Numbered from the stretch's first letter, positions 1 to 12,470 are shown. The stretch is 64,000 bases of DNA from Asterella californica (GCA_036924285.1 JAYKYS010000007.1:12214001-12278000), one strand, 5' to 3'. The notes: generated by a model from the sequence alone, not told the origin. Made by a program: numbers and translations.

Positions 1-1863
1 GACTGTAACTGCAGGTCTTTTGGCGTCGAATGCCATGCTCACCCAGATATGCATCGAACTCTCCAGAAAGAAATTCGCCTCCTCCATCAGATCTCAGACA
101 GAAGATAGATGATCCAGACTGTTTCTCCACCAACTTGGCGGAAGTCTGAAATGGTGACAGTACTTCGGCAGAGGATTTGTTTCTCAACAAATAGATCCAA
201 GTATAACGCGAATGGTCATCAATGAACGACACGAAGTACTGGAAACCGGTCATACTTGGCTGAGAAGCAGTGCATACATCAGTGTGAACAAGCTCCAGAA
301 GCTTGTTCGCTCTACTACCTGATCCCTTAAAGGGCTGTCTAGCTTGCTTGCTTGCCATTGACATGTTGTATAGACTCCAGTGGACTCACTGGATTCGAAT
401 TTGGGCAGACCTGTAACCAGGTCAGAACTCGGAAGACTTTTCAGCCTCTGAAAGTTCATGTGCCCAATTCGCTTGTGCTAGATGTCAATGTCAGACACTA
501 CTAGACTACTCTGTCCATACATGGTAGCCTGTAACTTAGACGCATATGCATCTAGTTTAAACAGTCTATCACTCTTGATGCCTCGAGCTATGACAGTGTT
601 ATTCGAATCTTCAATAAAGCATCCATCTTTATTGAAGCTCACTTGCAGACCCTACTCTATCAACTGTCCTACAGATAGCAGGTTTCTAGTCAATGTGAGT
701 ACGTGTAAGACATTTCGTATACCAATAAACAATGAAGCAGGAATGTCAAGTGGAATGTTATCCTTGTGCTGGATCTTGTGCTTGGTGTCATCTCCTGTCA
801 CCATAAAATGTGGAGTCTCCACAGGCTCGAGTGAACTAAACCACTCCCGATGAGGAGTCATGTGACTATTGGCGCCGGAGTCGATCACCCAGTCAGTCTG
901 TGACTCGAAAGCCGCATAACTCTGATGCGTAGTAATCAGCAACTGCTCCGAATAGACATGCTCAGTGACTGCATAGTCTTGCTGGTTGCTGTTATCTTGT
1001 TGGGGGTAGTTGTCGTGTTGTCTCTGATCATTCTGCTTCTTGTAGCACTGATTCGCATTGTGGCCTTGCTTCTTGCAGAAGTTGCAGGAACTAGGCGCTC
1101 TTCTCTGATTGTTGTTGGAACCAGACTGTTGCTGGTTCTGCTGGTTCTGCTGATTTTGTTGTGATTGCTGTTGCTGTTGCTGTCCGTGATCCCGTCCACG
1201 TCCAGCACCTTTGTCACGACCCCTACCTCGAGATCCTCCAGAACCTACAAAATAGACAAATTCTTGCTGACCCGTCGAAGTAGAACTCCCCAGTAGACGC
1301 ACCTCCTCTCCTAACATCATAGGAACAAGCTCATCAAACCGCGGAAGAGGTTCTCTGGTCGAAATCGATGTTATGAACTGTTTGTACTCTGCAGGTAGTC
1401 CCTGCAATGTGGCTCCGATCAAGACAGTGGAATCAATCTCGACTTTGACAAAAGATAGTTGATCCGCGAGCTGCTTGACATGGTTCACGTAGTCATTGAT
1501 GCACATCGGCCCCTTCTTCACGGTGTTGAACTGCTGCAGCAATTGCAGCTTCCGCGACTCTGTTCCGGATTGAAACAGACGTGCGAGTGCATCCTAAGCT
1601 TTCTTGGGCGTATCGCAATCCTGAATGTGATCGATCATCGATGCTGAGACTGTCAGCGCGATGTAGTGAATAGCCTGATATGAGCGCTTCTTCCACTCCT
1701 TGAATTTCGGGTCAAAAATTAGCACTTCAAGCGCTTTCTCCTCCTCAGTGATAAGATCCCATAGATCTTGTCACTGTAAGAAGGTCTTCATCCGGAACTT
1801 TCACACTTGGTAGTTGTTCTTGTCGAGCTTCTCTCCAGTGATCAAAGACACAGACTCCGTCAT
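1..1863 (-). pseudogene. copia element 1 gag-pol (gag, zinc knuckle, protease, start of integrase), decayed
   Basis: The reading begins at the ATG at 1863 (MTESVSLITGEKLDKNNY, typical copia gag N-terminus). A zinc knuckle CNFCKKQGHNANQC (CX2CX4HX4C) lies near 1070 after a Gln-rich linker. The protease active site WVIDSGANSHMT lies near 870. Integrase begins below 350, with its first Asp in HTDVC and its second in LRSDGGGEF. The frame is broken by an in-frame TGA where Trp is expected at 1801-1803, further breaks in gag before 1542, a stop at 652-654, a TAG at 478-480 in place of the Trp of the conserved WHKRLGH motif, and a frameshift near 345. The longest intact stretch is 1542-652. Known family role: capsid, proteolysis and cDNA integration. 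As it stands it cannot make a full polyprotein. Confidence 0.88.
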
Positions 1864-2516
1864 AGATGCAATGTTGAAATTGCGCTGTTCTGTACGCGGA
1901 AAACCTCACAGATCCTTCAAGAAACTCGTCTCTCCACACCGCGCGATCAAGAGTAGTCACAAGTCACAAGAAGTCGACTCCACAAACTCCTCCTACAATG
2001 AGAATGAGAAAGAAACTGTCCGCGAATTGTAGGTGTACAAAAACACGACGGAAACGTCGAAAGAGCACACCAAGAAAGATCGAAACTAGACAAAACGAGG
2101 TCAGAAATGAGTGTGCGACCTCTCAAAATTTTCCAAACTTTTCAAAGTGCTAGTGCCCACCCATATTCGGAACAGGATTTGTTTTAGAGTCAAGTCCTAA
2201 AACTTTCGTTTTGGTCAAAAAAGATCCGATTGAAAATCTGCCGCTGGAAATCTCCAAATCGACTGAAACTTGACCCAGTACACAATTCGCACCTTCTGAA
2301 CAAGACAGCCCTAGAAGGACTGGTCGACAGATTTCAGCGAGAAAAAATCGTCTACTCCGAAATCACGTTCAAAATTTCTGGTGGCGAAAGAAACGATTTC
2401 GTCTCACCCGAACGCATCAGCAGGATAGTGCTCGACATCAAGCACAACTCCGATTGCTCTCTCCTGTACTCCAATCTCCATCTTGCTCATCAGCAAGGGA
2501 CACACGCTCTCACCAA
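1864..2516 (-). other. untranslated leader of copia element 1
   Basis: Stretch between the primer-binding site and the gag start. Short frames on both strands are not related to any known family. Presumed 5' untranslated leader and packaging region; nothing else is visible. Confidence 0.5.
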
Positions 2517-2527
2517 CTCTGATACCA
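2517..2527 (-). other. primer-binding site, initiator tRNA-Met
   Basis: On the minus strand this reads TGGTATCAGAG, the standard plant copia primer site complementary to the 3' end of initiator methionine tRNA. It directly follows the LTR end ...TCTTTCTACA, which fixes the LTR boundary at 2528. Confidence 0.9.
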
Positions 2528-2755
2528 TGTAGAAAGATCGATACTTCGAGGACACTCCAAGAAGAGAGAGAGCGAGTAGACAAGGAAGTAAAATAGGAAT
2601 GAGATGAGAGAGGCTTTGTCTCTCTCTGAATATATAGTGGAGGTGAGTACAAGGGAAACTCTAATGGTGGGTTAGCCCTCTAACTAACTCTAACAACCCT
2701 AACCACTCCGGCTAATGATAGCCATCGATCTACTAGAGCTTGGGACTATATCAAC
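2528..2755 (-). repeat. 5' LTR of copia element 1 (228 bp)
   Basis: On the minus strand it starts TGTTGATATAGTCC and ends TCTTTCTACA, so it has the TG...CA ends of LTRs. A TATA-like stretch (CTATATATTC) lies near 2630-2640 and is the likely promoter. The other LTR is outside the window, so the outer border rests on the join to the interrupted reverse transcriptase of copia element 2. Confidence 0.82.
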
Positions 2756-5700
2756 AGAAACAACCTGCTAGGTATAATTTGACCTCTAACATTAAATCTT
2801 TACTGTTCGACAGTAATAATAGATCATCAACGTTAAAGACAACAATTATTAGTTTCTTCTCTCTAGACATCGTGTAGACGCTAGAGTCAGCTTTACTACG
2901 TATGAAGCTTTTTTCATGAAATGACTTGTCGATCGTCATTCCACTCATAGGCTGATTGTCTAAGTCCATAAATGGTCTTAAGGCACCGGAGTACCAAATG
3001 CTCCTTCCCCTTGATGATGAAACCTTCCTGTTGCTCAAGGTAAATCTCCTCGGTTACATCTGCATTCAGGTAGGCCGTTTTAACGTCCATCTGATTAGCT
3101 TCATAATCCTTCTCGGCTGCTACAGCTAGCAAAGTACGGATTGAATTCAGCTTCACCACCGGACTGTAAGTATCAGTAGAATCTATACCTTCGATTTGAG
3201 TATAGCCTTTTGCGACTAAACGTGCTTTATATCTAACGACTGAACCATCTACCTCATGCTTCACCTTGAAAATCCATCGGACACCAATCCTTTTTCTCTC
3301 CGGTGGTAGGTTGGTCACACGCTACGTTTTATCATCAGTCAAAGATTGATACTCTTGATTCACCGCCTCCATCCACTCTATAGATCTATCACTGTTAATG
3401 ACCTCTTCTAAACTCTGCTGCTCCTCTACTGTGGTGTGAAAAGCATGAAGTAAACTTTCCAAATACTTCCTCGAAGGCTTGCTTATCCTCTCACTTCTCC
3501 TTGTAGCTTCGGGTGACGGACGTACTTCGAGACTACCTGAGGGAGAAACTCCCACTATCTCTCCATCTCAAATTTTAGTTAATGGTGACTTAGCAAGCTC
3601 CACTGACTCTACCGCTACTTGATCTTCTTCTCCCCCAACAGCTTCTCCTGGTATGGGATCGCTGCTGTGATGAGAATTCCTTGGATCAGTTGCTCTCACG
3701 GGAGGTTTCACTACTGCACTAATTCTGAGAGATTCCTCTCGTTCATCTAGAATTAGATCCATAGCTCTTGCATCAAACGACTCACCTTCCAAGTTAAAAG
3801 TGGGATTCGGTGAATTTCCTGTCATCAGCGTATCGTTCTCCATCTCGACAAAATGGACATCCTTGCTTTTCACTACTTTCCTGGTTTCTGGATTGTAAAG
3901 TCGATAGCACTTAGTTCCTTCAACGTAACTTAAGGAAATGCATTTTACACTCTTTGCATCAAGTTTCTTTCTCCTTTCGGATGGAACCCATACATATGCT
4001 TCACTGCCAAACACCCTCAAGTGTTTTATCGATGGCTTTTTCCCATTCCACATTTCTTCGGGGGTTCGTCCTCCCACACTACTATTTGGAGCCCGATTCA
4101 TCACATAGTTAGCGGTGGAGATCGCTTCTGTCCGGAAGACTTTCGATAAACCCCTTTGGTGTAACATGCACCTCGCGCTTTCACAGAGAGTCCGATTCTT
4201 CCTCTCAGCGACTCCATTCTGGTGCGGCGTGTATGGTGTAGAGGTCTGTCTTGCAATCCCGTGTCGTTCACAGAATTGTTGAAAAATGTTGGACATGTAC
4301 TCTCCATCATTGTCAGATCTCAAAGTCTTGATGTCCAAATGTGCTTGACCTTGACCTCGAGACTTTCCATGTACATCGATCTGCTTGATCTTACCGTCTG
4401 TCTGATTCGCAACCATCGCCTTGAAGATCTTGAACTTGTCAAGTGCTTGATCCTTAGTTGACATGAAATAGACCCAAGTCTTGCATGAGAAATCATCAAC
4501 GAATGTAATGAAATATCTTGAACCGCTATGTGAGAGGTTCTCAACTGGCCCACAGAAATCACTGTGAATTAATTCCAATCTTCTCAGTGCACGAGTTCCG
4601 GTTGTGGAAGGAATGAGTTCTCGGTGATGTTTCCCATACACGCTCCTTTGCAGAATTTAAGAACAGATTCTGTAATTCCTTCTGCGAGTTTGAAGTCTTC
4701 GGTGATCCCACTCCCTAATTTCTTCAAGCTTTGCGTTCCAAGATGCCCCATCCGCTGATGCCATAGATCTATGGTACTTGATGTAACGGCTGCTAGTGCT
4801 GAATCTGTACCCGTGTTCACAGATCCTAATAGTTTGAACGGAGATCCTGCTCTAACTCCTCTAACTAGTACCTCTCCTGATTTCATTAAACATCCATCAG
4901 AGATAAAGCTTACAACAAATCCTTGATCGACCATCTTACTTACAGACAACAGATTTTTCGTAAGACCTTCTATATGCAAAACTTCGGCTATACTCTTAGA
5001 CTTCCCGTATATCAGTTTAAAAGGTACGACTCCCTTCCCCAAGATTCTCAACCCAGTATCATTTCCTAGATACACCTTCGACTGAGTTTTTAGTTCAGTA
5101 TAAGATGAGAACCAACTTCTGTTACCAGTCATATGTTGCGAAGCTCCCGAATCTATGAACCAGAAGTCATGACCGACAGAGTTACTTACAGAGAATGCTA
5201 CAACGAAGAGGTCTTCATCCTCGTCTTTTTCCTTATCTTTGCTGGTAGACGTGTGATGTTCCTCCTTCTTGTCTTTGGAGTCTGCGTCTTCCCTATTCCT
5301 GCATTCAGTTGAAATATGCCCCTTCTTGTTACAAATGTGACATCTAGTCTTCTTCTTCCACGCAGGTCTAGAATTCCCGCTTTTGGAAGTTCCTTTTTTC
5401 TGGCCTTTGTCAGAATACAGCGCTGCTTCATTCCTTTCAGAATTCAGTAGTGAGCGCGTTTGTCTGCATTCTTCTTGCAGTAAGTTCGCTGTCACCATCT
5501 CCACCGTAAGGTCCTCAGGTGACATTATCCCCAAGGATATAACTACTGCGTTGTAACTCTCTGGAAGACTCGATATTAAGACCATAACGAGATCAAGATC
5601 TGTCACAGCAGATCCTATCGAGGTAAGTTGATCCACCAGCTCCCGAATTTTGTGGATATGCGCAGCCATGGTGCTTCCAGCGCTCATCTGCATTGTAAAG

Positions 5701-6014
5701 AACCTCCTCCGTAGGTACATGAGGTTGGCCGCATTTCTCTTCTCATACAGTCTCTCCAGAGTCGTCCAGATGTCGGAGTTGCTAACGTGCAAGAGTTGAG
5801 AATCCTTGAGGTTGAGACAAATAACTGCCATAGCTTTCTCATCTAACCCCTCCCATTTCCCTAACTCTTTTGGCTCGTCACTATCAGGCTTCGGAAGCTT
5901 ACCTGAAGTGACTTTTCAGAACCCCCTCTCAGTCAGAAGAAATTTGATTTTAAGTTTCCACATATGGAAATTCTGGCCATCAAATTTCTCTATTTGTCTG
6001 TATTCTGTTCCCAT
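2756..6014 (-). pseudogene. copia element 2 gag-pol (gag, protease, integrase, partial reverse transcriptase)
   Basis: Gag starts at the ATG at 6014 (MGTEYRQIEKFDGQNFHMWK, classical copia gag). A TGA at 5916-5918 replaces an expected Trp. The frame then stays open from 5831 to 4584 with zinc knuckle CHICNKKGHISTEC and protease FWFIDSGASQHMT. From 4641 to 3568 comes integrase with the DDE triad in HSDFCGP, LRSDNDGEY and PHQNGVAERKNRT. After a stop near 3565 and a TAG at 3322-3324 (again at a Trp site) comes reverse transcriptase: GVRWIFKVK, KARLVAKGYTQ and, in another frame, the catalytic VDDLLL box near 2840. It ends abruptly at 2756 where copia element 1 entered. Decayed but nearly collinear with functional relatives. 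Confidence 0.9.
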
Positions 6015-6140
6015 ATTGTGAACAGAAATCCGCTGAATCTCACGCTAGTTGTCTATTGATCTACTTTGGCTCGATTTGTTTCTGATGCATCGCTCTATAC
6101 TTGGTCCTCCTTGTTCACCCTCAATCTACGAAGATTTGAA

Positions 6141-6160
6141 GAGCACCTGCTCTGATACCA
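6141..6160 (-). other. primer-binding site of copia element 2, initiator tRNA-Met
   Basis: The minus strand reads TGGTATCAGAGCAGGTGCTC immediately after the LTR end ...AAATCCAACA. A long match to the usual tRNA-Met primer site. Confidence 0.9.
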
Positions 6161-6470
6161 TGTTGGATTTATAGCACGATGCATAGAAGAGAAAAACAGA
6201 AAAGAGAAGACTCGCATGTATTCACAGAAACGCAAAGCGAAGAAGATACAAGCTTCATCTAAGAAGCGGACTGATATACAGTCAGGGACCACCGTCCTTA
6301 CTGCAAATCTTATCTGATCCTATTTACAAGATCAGTTGAAATAGATCTCTCTTGCCTGAGCATGTGCGTCTGATCTGCCTCGCTCTGCCAACTAGACTTC
6401 TTCCGATCCAGACAATGTAACATGCGATACTGAAGCTTGTTGCTTTTAATACAAAGTCAACTCAACAACA
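6161..6470 (-). repeat. 5' LTR of copia element 2 (about 310 bp)
   Basis: The inner edge is fixed by the primer site. On the plus strand the stretch starts TGTTGGATTT and ends ...CTCAACAACA, giving TG...CA ends and short TGTTG/CAACA inverted termini. The outer edge could be 6467 or 6470, because ACA is repeated and the second LTR is not in the window. Confidence 0.7.
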
Positions 6471-6510
6471 TCAAGTACTGATAGTTATTTCTTTCTATAC
6501 TATGTGGATT

Positions 6511-6547
6511 AGGAGCACTATCTACTATGAACGTAGATAGTGCTCCT
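6511..6547. repeat. perfect 15-bp inverted repeat (hairpin, 7-nt loop)
   Basis: AGGAGCACTATCTAC at 6511-6525 is followed by a 7-base loop and its exact reverse complement at 6533-6547. It lies 40 bp outside the copia element 2 LTR in otherwise unremarkable sequence. Function unknown; it could be a stem of a small foldback element or a chance palindrome. Confidence 0.85.
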
Positions 6548-9528
6548 TCCCTACTCATTTTTCAGTGTCTTGGACAGTATATGTTCGCTTGCACTTCGCT
6601 TAGATTATGCAAGGTACCTCATATTGTTCTCATACGAGGGGTCCTTTTCCTGGAAATGTGCCTTTCCCCATACATTCTCCACGTCGGACGGCGGGGAGAC
6701 GTTTTAGCATAACTGTACATTCATCCGTGCCTTTTACTTGCGATGTGCTTGTATTGGTTGCAAACCCACGGGTTACCTTAAGCGTCTGTGGGTACTTCTT
6801 CCATCGCGCTGCTAACCACATAGACATGTACATACGAGGATGTTCGACCTATCATACTGGTGGCGCAGTGAACTGAATTTCGCTCCTTTGTGTTTGACCA
6901 CCCAGTCGGAGTGTTTAACTTGGAGTTCTTTCTGTTGTAGGGTTTACTCTTTACTTTATGCGCGTTAACCACGGAGGATGTTTCGAAGGTACGAGTTGGC
7001 AAGCTGTCACCGTATGGGATTGAAGCTTTGCGACTTGTCAAGGAGTTTCTCGGAGTTCAATTCAACATCAGAGCTGATGAAGCCAGTGGCACGGTAATTC
7101 TGACTTGTGTCGGCAGTGGATTCAAGAACCTATCGAGAAAAGTCTCCTAATTTTATTGTCGAGAATACCTAGGTAGACACATGCGGTGAGTGCGAGAGAT
7201 AGATATACTTCCATGTCTGGCGGATCTCAACTTTGGAGCGACGGACAAGAGGAAGAGTAAAGAGTTTCTGTAAAAAGTGGCCATCAGTTTTGTAGACTTG
7301 TGGGCGGAACAGCCCCAGCTGAACTGTATCAGGTAGGGGATGATAATGAGTTGCTAGGTTGATTGGAACATTTTACTTGAGGGGAAGGTTTCTGTTAATA
7401 TACAGATTGGTTCCAGTTCCACCTGTGCTTTTGAGCTACAGGATGTACTAGATGCGGGCAGCATGCTCTAACATGGAGCCTTGGACATGGTACCCATGAG
7501 GCTATATTCTTCGAGATTCATCTTTGCGTGGCGGTTCTCTCTTACTGCACAGTAGGCTTTCGAGAGAACGTGCCCGTTGCAAACACAATGGGGACTTTGT
7601 CTCTCACTAGCGTGCAACATCTCAGTGGAAACACACTGGACGGAAATCTCGACGAAGATACGTTTTTCTCCACCTAGTGTGCTGTAGAAGCCCGAGAGCA
7701 TGTGAACTTCACTCTGTACTTCATGGCCGATACTATCTCTTTAGATCATTTCTTTTGGTTTTCGTCCGAAGGTCTTAACCAGCCGGAAAGGGCTGTTAAA
7801 GAAGCTATCGAGCGACCCTCTCGATCACTATGTGCCTGCCGTGTTCCTTACTACGGGGTAACTGAGGACTGAAGAAGTCAGGGTGGCTGATCGTCGGCAC
7901 ACAATCATTGATCACACGACTAAAAACAAACGCAACTTGACATGTGAGCAATCAGAAATTCACACAAAGTCGTTGCACCATGCAGTACGTTTGTCACGTA
8001 GAGAAACACAAGTGGTATGTAGTTAGTCGGTTCGGTCCTAAACCGAACCTATTTACATGGAACCGAACTGATAACATCTTGTTTTTAAAATCTCGATCTA
8101 AACCGTTTATGAACCCAACTTCCTAAATATCTTTTAACTGAACTGTCACTTAATCCAACCATTTTCTAAAATTTTGAACCGAACTAAATAGTTTCTGAAT
8201 CGAATCACTAGAAATGAGTTTTTGCCAGCAAATATTATATTATTTATTTTTACTGGAGTATTAGGGTATGTAATTTATAATTTACGTTTATTATAATTCG
8301 AGAAAATAACCATCATAAAGTTTATTAACTATGAAACTAAACTTTTAAAAACCATATATTTTATAGACCAGACTAGTTAAAAACCATCCACGTAAAAAAT
8401 CGAATCATTGTAAAATTGAATCATTTATACAAATTTAAATCGGATCATATCTGAACCGGACCTCGACTTAAACCTAACCGTCAAATGTAATCCGATCGTG
8501 TACGGTCCGGTTCGAGACTAAACCGGGGCCGGCTCCTACAAGTATATCCACCTCTCCCATACCTGTTAGTAGTTATCTGGTTACAGGTACGTTGGTAGTC
8601 CAGATTTCCTCGTGAATCATTCTCTAATCTGCAGTAGCCTTCCGAAAGGAAGGCCAAACCCACAGAAAAACCGTCCCTCGCAAGGAATTTACCTTTGCAC
8701 GGTGGAAACAATGGCTGACCATATATGAAAGGAATTGGCGAATAGCAAATAGCAAATAGCAAAATCACAGGGATGGTAGGACAAGAGAGAACACAACGCC
8801 ATTCATGGTAATTAGTATGGAATAAAAATTAGTGTGGAGTTTGATATTTCATATTAAATCATGTAGTGTTAACATTTTGTAGAGTTAACATTTAATAGCA
8901 TGGAGAAATATCTATGGAAATTTAGGTATCGTATGAACTTGCCAAAATTTAATGTATAATGAACAAATAATTGCGGCAAAGAAGAGCATCACGTGCATTT
9001 TGCAGTGAAGTACATATAAATCTGACAAACAAATATTTCTTATTTCTCTCTAAAATTATAACTTGAAAAATTTATGTGTTGTTTGATCGCATCATAGAAG
9101 ATTTATAATGCATGCATTTACATGTTAAAATATAACAACTGTAATTGACTGAGAGAGATTAAATGCATTATATCATATATAATATTTTAACCAACAAAAG
9201 CATTAAAATCACTCTAGAAAGTTAATTTTTAGTAGTAAAGAAATCTAGGTTTGAAGGTAAAATGTTTTTGGGATTTGAGATTTGTTTAAAGATTTAGCAG
9301 AATATATGGTCTCATGTGGAAACTGCCGAACTACTTAGATCTTAGCATAACGATTACCTCAGGATTTCATTTCAAAGCCATTAGTTTTATAGTGATAAAA
9401 TGGCATGTACCATGACACTAAGTGGGACAACCAATGATAAAAAGTTGGAATAATTTGAATCGTTGAAGCGAAAAACATCTATACCAAAACTAGATTAAAA
9501 AAGCTCCAAAACTTATAATCTTGAAAGC
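6548..9528. other. gene-free stretch
   Basis: No open frame longer than about 95 codons and no recognisable domain on either strand. Positions 6550-7900 have balanced composition. From about 8020 to 8530 the sequence becomes AT-rich and repeats short ACCGAAC/GGTTCGG-type words, which resembles decayed non-coding repeat sequence. Positions 8530-9528 remain AT-rich. I assign no gene here. Confidence 0.55.
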
Positions 9529-9770
9529 AAAAGATGCTAAAGCACTTGAGATAGTTAACCTTTCTCTCTGTTCTCCTTGTCATTCTGCTACGATCGAGCT
9601 ACATATAACACAACAACTGTATTATAGAATCTAGTCTTCTTCTTCCAAATCGTCCTTAAGGAAACTCCATCGGTCAACTTTCTCAAGTCTTTTTTCTGCT
9701 CATATTGTCCATGAGCTCGGAGAAAAACATCAAACTCTCAATGGAAAAAGAAAGATATGTGTGAAATCAT
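9529..9770. repeat. diverged direct repeat, left copy (partner at 36012-36240)
   Basis: By eye this stretch aligns with 36012-36240 in the same orientation. Shared landmarks are AAAAGAyknTmAAGCACTTG, AACCTTTCTCTnTGTTCTC, AGCTCCATmr and CTCTCAATGrrAAAA; identity looks roughly 70-75%. If element C1 (with one target copy) is removed, the two copies become a tandem pair about 395 bp apart. Nature unknown; no protein match recognised. Confidence 0.6.
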
Positions 9771-9944
9771 TATCTACATTGATATCACACAAGTGTGGTG
9801 TCCACAAATTACAGGATTCACGAATTTTTGAAATTTTTAAGAATAATAACTTGTTTGTATAACTGAAGAAGCATTGTTACTTAAGATTACGGCTTCCTTA
9901 GAAGGAAGATGATCTTACGAGTTGTTTGTAATAAGAAGTTGATT

Positions 9945-10045
9945 TCTTCGGAAGACGACCGTCTTCCGGGAAGCGTCTTCTCAGTGGTGTCTTCGGAAGA
10001 CGGCGGAAGACACGTATCTTTTGGAAGACGGCAACCGCGGAAGCT
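9945..10045. repeat. subterminal array of GAAGAC/GTCTTC motifs in C1
   Basis: About seven GAAGAC or GTCTTC hexamers, in both orientations and often as CGGAAGACG, are packed into roughly 85 bp some 150 bp from the left end of C1. C2 has the corresponding array at about the same distance from its end. Clustered subterminal motifs in both orientations resemble transposase-binding arrays; that role is inference. Confidence 0.75.
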
Positions 10046-12130
10046 TAACCACGTAAGAAGTAGGTGCACCTACCAGGTAGCACCGAACAGTTTAGGTAGG
10101 TCGGGAGGGTCGAAACCCTTAAACCGTAGGGAAGATGCGCAGGAAGCGCATTAGCGCATTTCAGCTTCCCGCAGCAAGAGCGCTTCTTGGTTGAGAAGAT
10201 CGATTCGAGGGTGAGCTTTGAGTGAGACAGCAGCGAGATAAAATTGAGAGAGATCAGAATCGATTCGAAGCTAGAAGGAAGGCGAGGTCGAAATACTGAG
10301 AGCAGAAGAGTGTCGAGCTGAAGGTGTTTTATGTGAACTCTCGGAAGCTGACATTGGAGGACAGCTGAGTGGAATCGAAGGTGGAAGACTTGATCGATTG
10401 AGGCGTAGTCAGGAGCTGACAACGGAAGCAGCTTGGTGGGGTCGCATTGGAGCTGGGACCAGAACCGGAAGCGCGCGGAAGAAGAAGACAACTCAGGAAG
10501 CAGACAGAAGATAGTAGAGGTTCTTCCCATGTTCTTTTTCCTTCCCACTGCTTCTCGTCTTTGTTTGGTATCCCCCGCGCTTCCCTGATGGTTTGCAGAC
10601 AACCTGATCAATCAATTCCTCCATCCCTATTTTCCTATTGTGACATTGGGCGCGGAAGCGCTGTCTAATTTCTGTAAGACATCTTCTTGCTTCTTCTCGA
10701 GTTCAATTCGAGCTTCCCTACCCCTAGCCCTCAAATTGGAGATCCCAGTTATCAATTTCCCTACCCTACCATCCCTCTACTCCCGAAACCTTGAACAAAA
10801 GACGCTTCGGAAGATTGAAACATCTTCAGAAGACGCTTCGGAAGCCTGACTGTCTTCGGAAGCCTGACTGTACACAATTCGTATCAAGAGTGGATTTGCT
10901 TTGCTTTGGTGTTAAGAGAGGCTTGGTACGAATCCTGAGTGGCTTGGTTAGTTGTTTTGTTATTGCGAGAAGTTGGAAGTCGGGAACTAGGCCTGTGCCT
11001 CCCGGTCTTCCAAGCTTCTCAAATCCACATCTTCCTAGAGAGACTAGAAGACTGGAAGGGCTGGCAAAATGCGTGAGAAGACGTGAGGGTCCATTTCGGA
11101 TCTCTTCTGTTCGACCCATAGCAGCCATTCCTTCTTCTTCCTGAACTTAGGAGAGAGTTGTGAGAAGTCTTGCTGGCAGAATCTGGAGATAATGGTCGAG
11201 AGTCATGTCTTCCCACCGAGCAGCAAGCTTCTTCTGAGTGTGTATGAAAGAGGAGAAGTCAGAAGAACAGAGTGCAAATGTCTTGAGTCAGTTGTGAGGA
11301 TAGATTGCGCGTAGGAAGAAGAAGACAGACGAGATCCGTGAAAGAAAGCCTGACTTCGGGAGGTCTTCCGAGAAAGACATTGAATCGGAAGCTATCCCGA
11401 GAGTCTTCCTAGAGGCCACTGTCACCGCAAGAGCCGCGATCATCTTCTGGAACTTGTTCATACGCTTTACTTCTCACACATTTTCCATCTTTTGATAGGA
11501 AGTAGGATGTAATGCAAGGTGGGTTGTCTTCTTGGTAATCCATGCGAGGCCTTGCTTAGTTAGGATTGTTTAGATATAGCTCGGAAGACGAGAGCTATCT
11601 ACGAAGCACTGTTAGAATCCCGGAAGACGGTGTCGTAGTGCATGACGTTCAAGGTGCGGAAATGGAACTTCAAAAGACACTCGGCCTGCGTTTGTTCGAG
11701 AAGCTGCACCCTAGCTTATCAAGCTGGGCAGGAGCTAAACTGGGGCCATGCTTGACAAGCTGCCCCCTAGCTTAGACTGAAATATCACATTGAAAGAAGT
11801 CGAAGAGCATTAGAATGCGGAGCTCGGCGAGGAGAGCGACTTCGTGCTTCCAGTTTCGACAGAAAGTGTTTTAAGTAGTAGTTAGTGCGGGTTTTAGACT
11901 GGGAAATGTATGAAAGAGGGAAATCTGTCGATTTTAGCTCATGGCTCAAACTCAGAATCTGATAGCGTGAGCGTGTAGGTGTTCACAAGTACTATAATTT
12001 TGACTCTTTATTCATTAAAAACGGAGTTGTATAGTGAAGTTAGCGTAGGAAATGCTAGTAAAGACTTTACAGAGAAATTTCTTAGTAAAGGCATGTGTAC
12101 AGAGAATTTTACTGTTTTGAACGGAACCAA

Positions 12131-12470
12131 AGGCCATCCCAGTGATAGGGCGCCTGCCTAGGAGGGAAGTGGTCTCAGGATCAATCCCTCCTGGCCTCTG
12201 GTTCCTATTCCGGCATGTTGGCCTCCCGGATGGGAGTCTATGTTGGGTGTGCAGCCATGTCCTGCATATCTAGGGGCGGGAGACCGGTATCTCCCTTAAT
12301 CGTGGGCTTCCTGGCCTAAGCCTCCGCATGCCATCCTGAATATACTATGGGAGATACCTGGTGCCCATATGGGGGGGCTGTAAGCCCTGTGGGGCAGCCC
12401 CATAAGTGTTAGGGCTTCGGCCTACATTGGATGGCTTGTAGTATATTCAAGGTGGCATCAAGATGGCATC
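12131..12470 (+). mobile_element. SINE-like element with tRNA-Ala-like head
   Basis: The 5' part resembles a tRNA gene with RNA polymerase III promoter boxes. CAGTGATAGGGCGCCTGCCT (near 12140-12159) matches the D-arm region of alanine-type tRNAs. GGATCAATCCC (12178-12188) matches the B box. The body holds an inverted repeat, 12327-12348 against 12438-12458 (about 20 bp, two mismatches), around a GC-rich loop. I could not find clear target duplications or a poly-A/T tail, so the outer limits are approximate. It is missing from copy C2, which has a larger deletion covering this region. Confidence 0.55.

Larger units (their letters stand above)
1..2755 (-). mobile_element. Ty1/copia element 1, 5' part (truncated by window edge)
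   Basis: An LTR retrotransposon of the Ty1/copia superfamily read on the minus strand. Visible in 5' to 3' order are a 5' LTR (2755-2528), a primer-binding site matching initiator tRNA-Met, a leader of about 650 bases, a gag with zinc knuckle, a protease and the start of integrase. Reverse transcriptase and the 3' LTR lie left of the window. Its LTR edge at 2755 abuts, without a gap, the middle of the reverse transcriptase of copia element 2, so it inserted into that older element. The expected target duplication would be the five bases from 2756; the partner copy is outside the window. The coding region is broken by stops and frameshifts, so this copy is a relic. Confidence 0.9.
2756..6470 (-). 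mobile_element. Ty1/copia element 2, 5' part, interrupted by copia element 1
   Basis: A second, unrelated copia-type element on the minus strand. It has a 5' LTR (6470-6161), a tRNA-Met primer site (6160-6141), gag, protease, integrase and the N-terminal part of reverse transcriptase. The polymerase is cut at 2755 by copia element 1; its remainder must lie left of the window. Several stop codons fall at positions normally occupied by Trp. The five bases after the LTR, TCAAG at 6471-6475, would be the target duplication, but the partner is not in view. Confidence 0.9.

Noticed and set aside
8020..8530. Repeated ACCGAAC/GGTTCGG words as a defined element
   Set aside because: The words are degenerate and irregularly spaced; no termini or duplication found.
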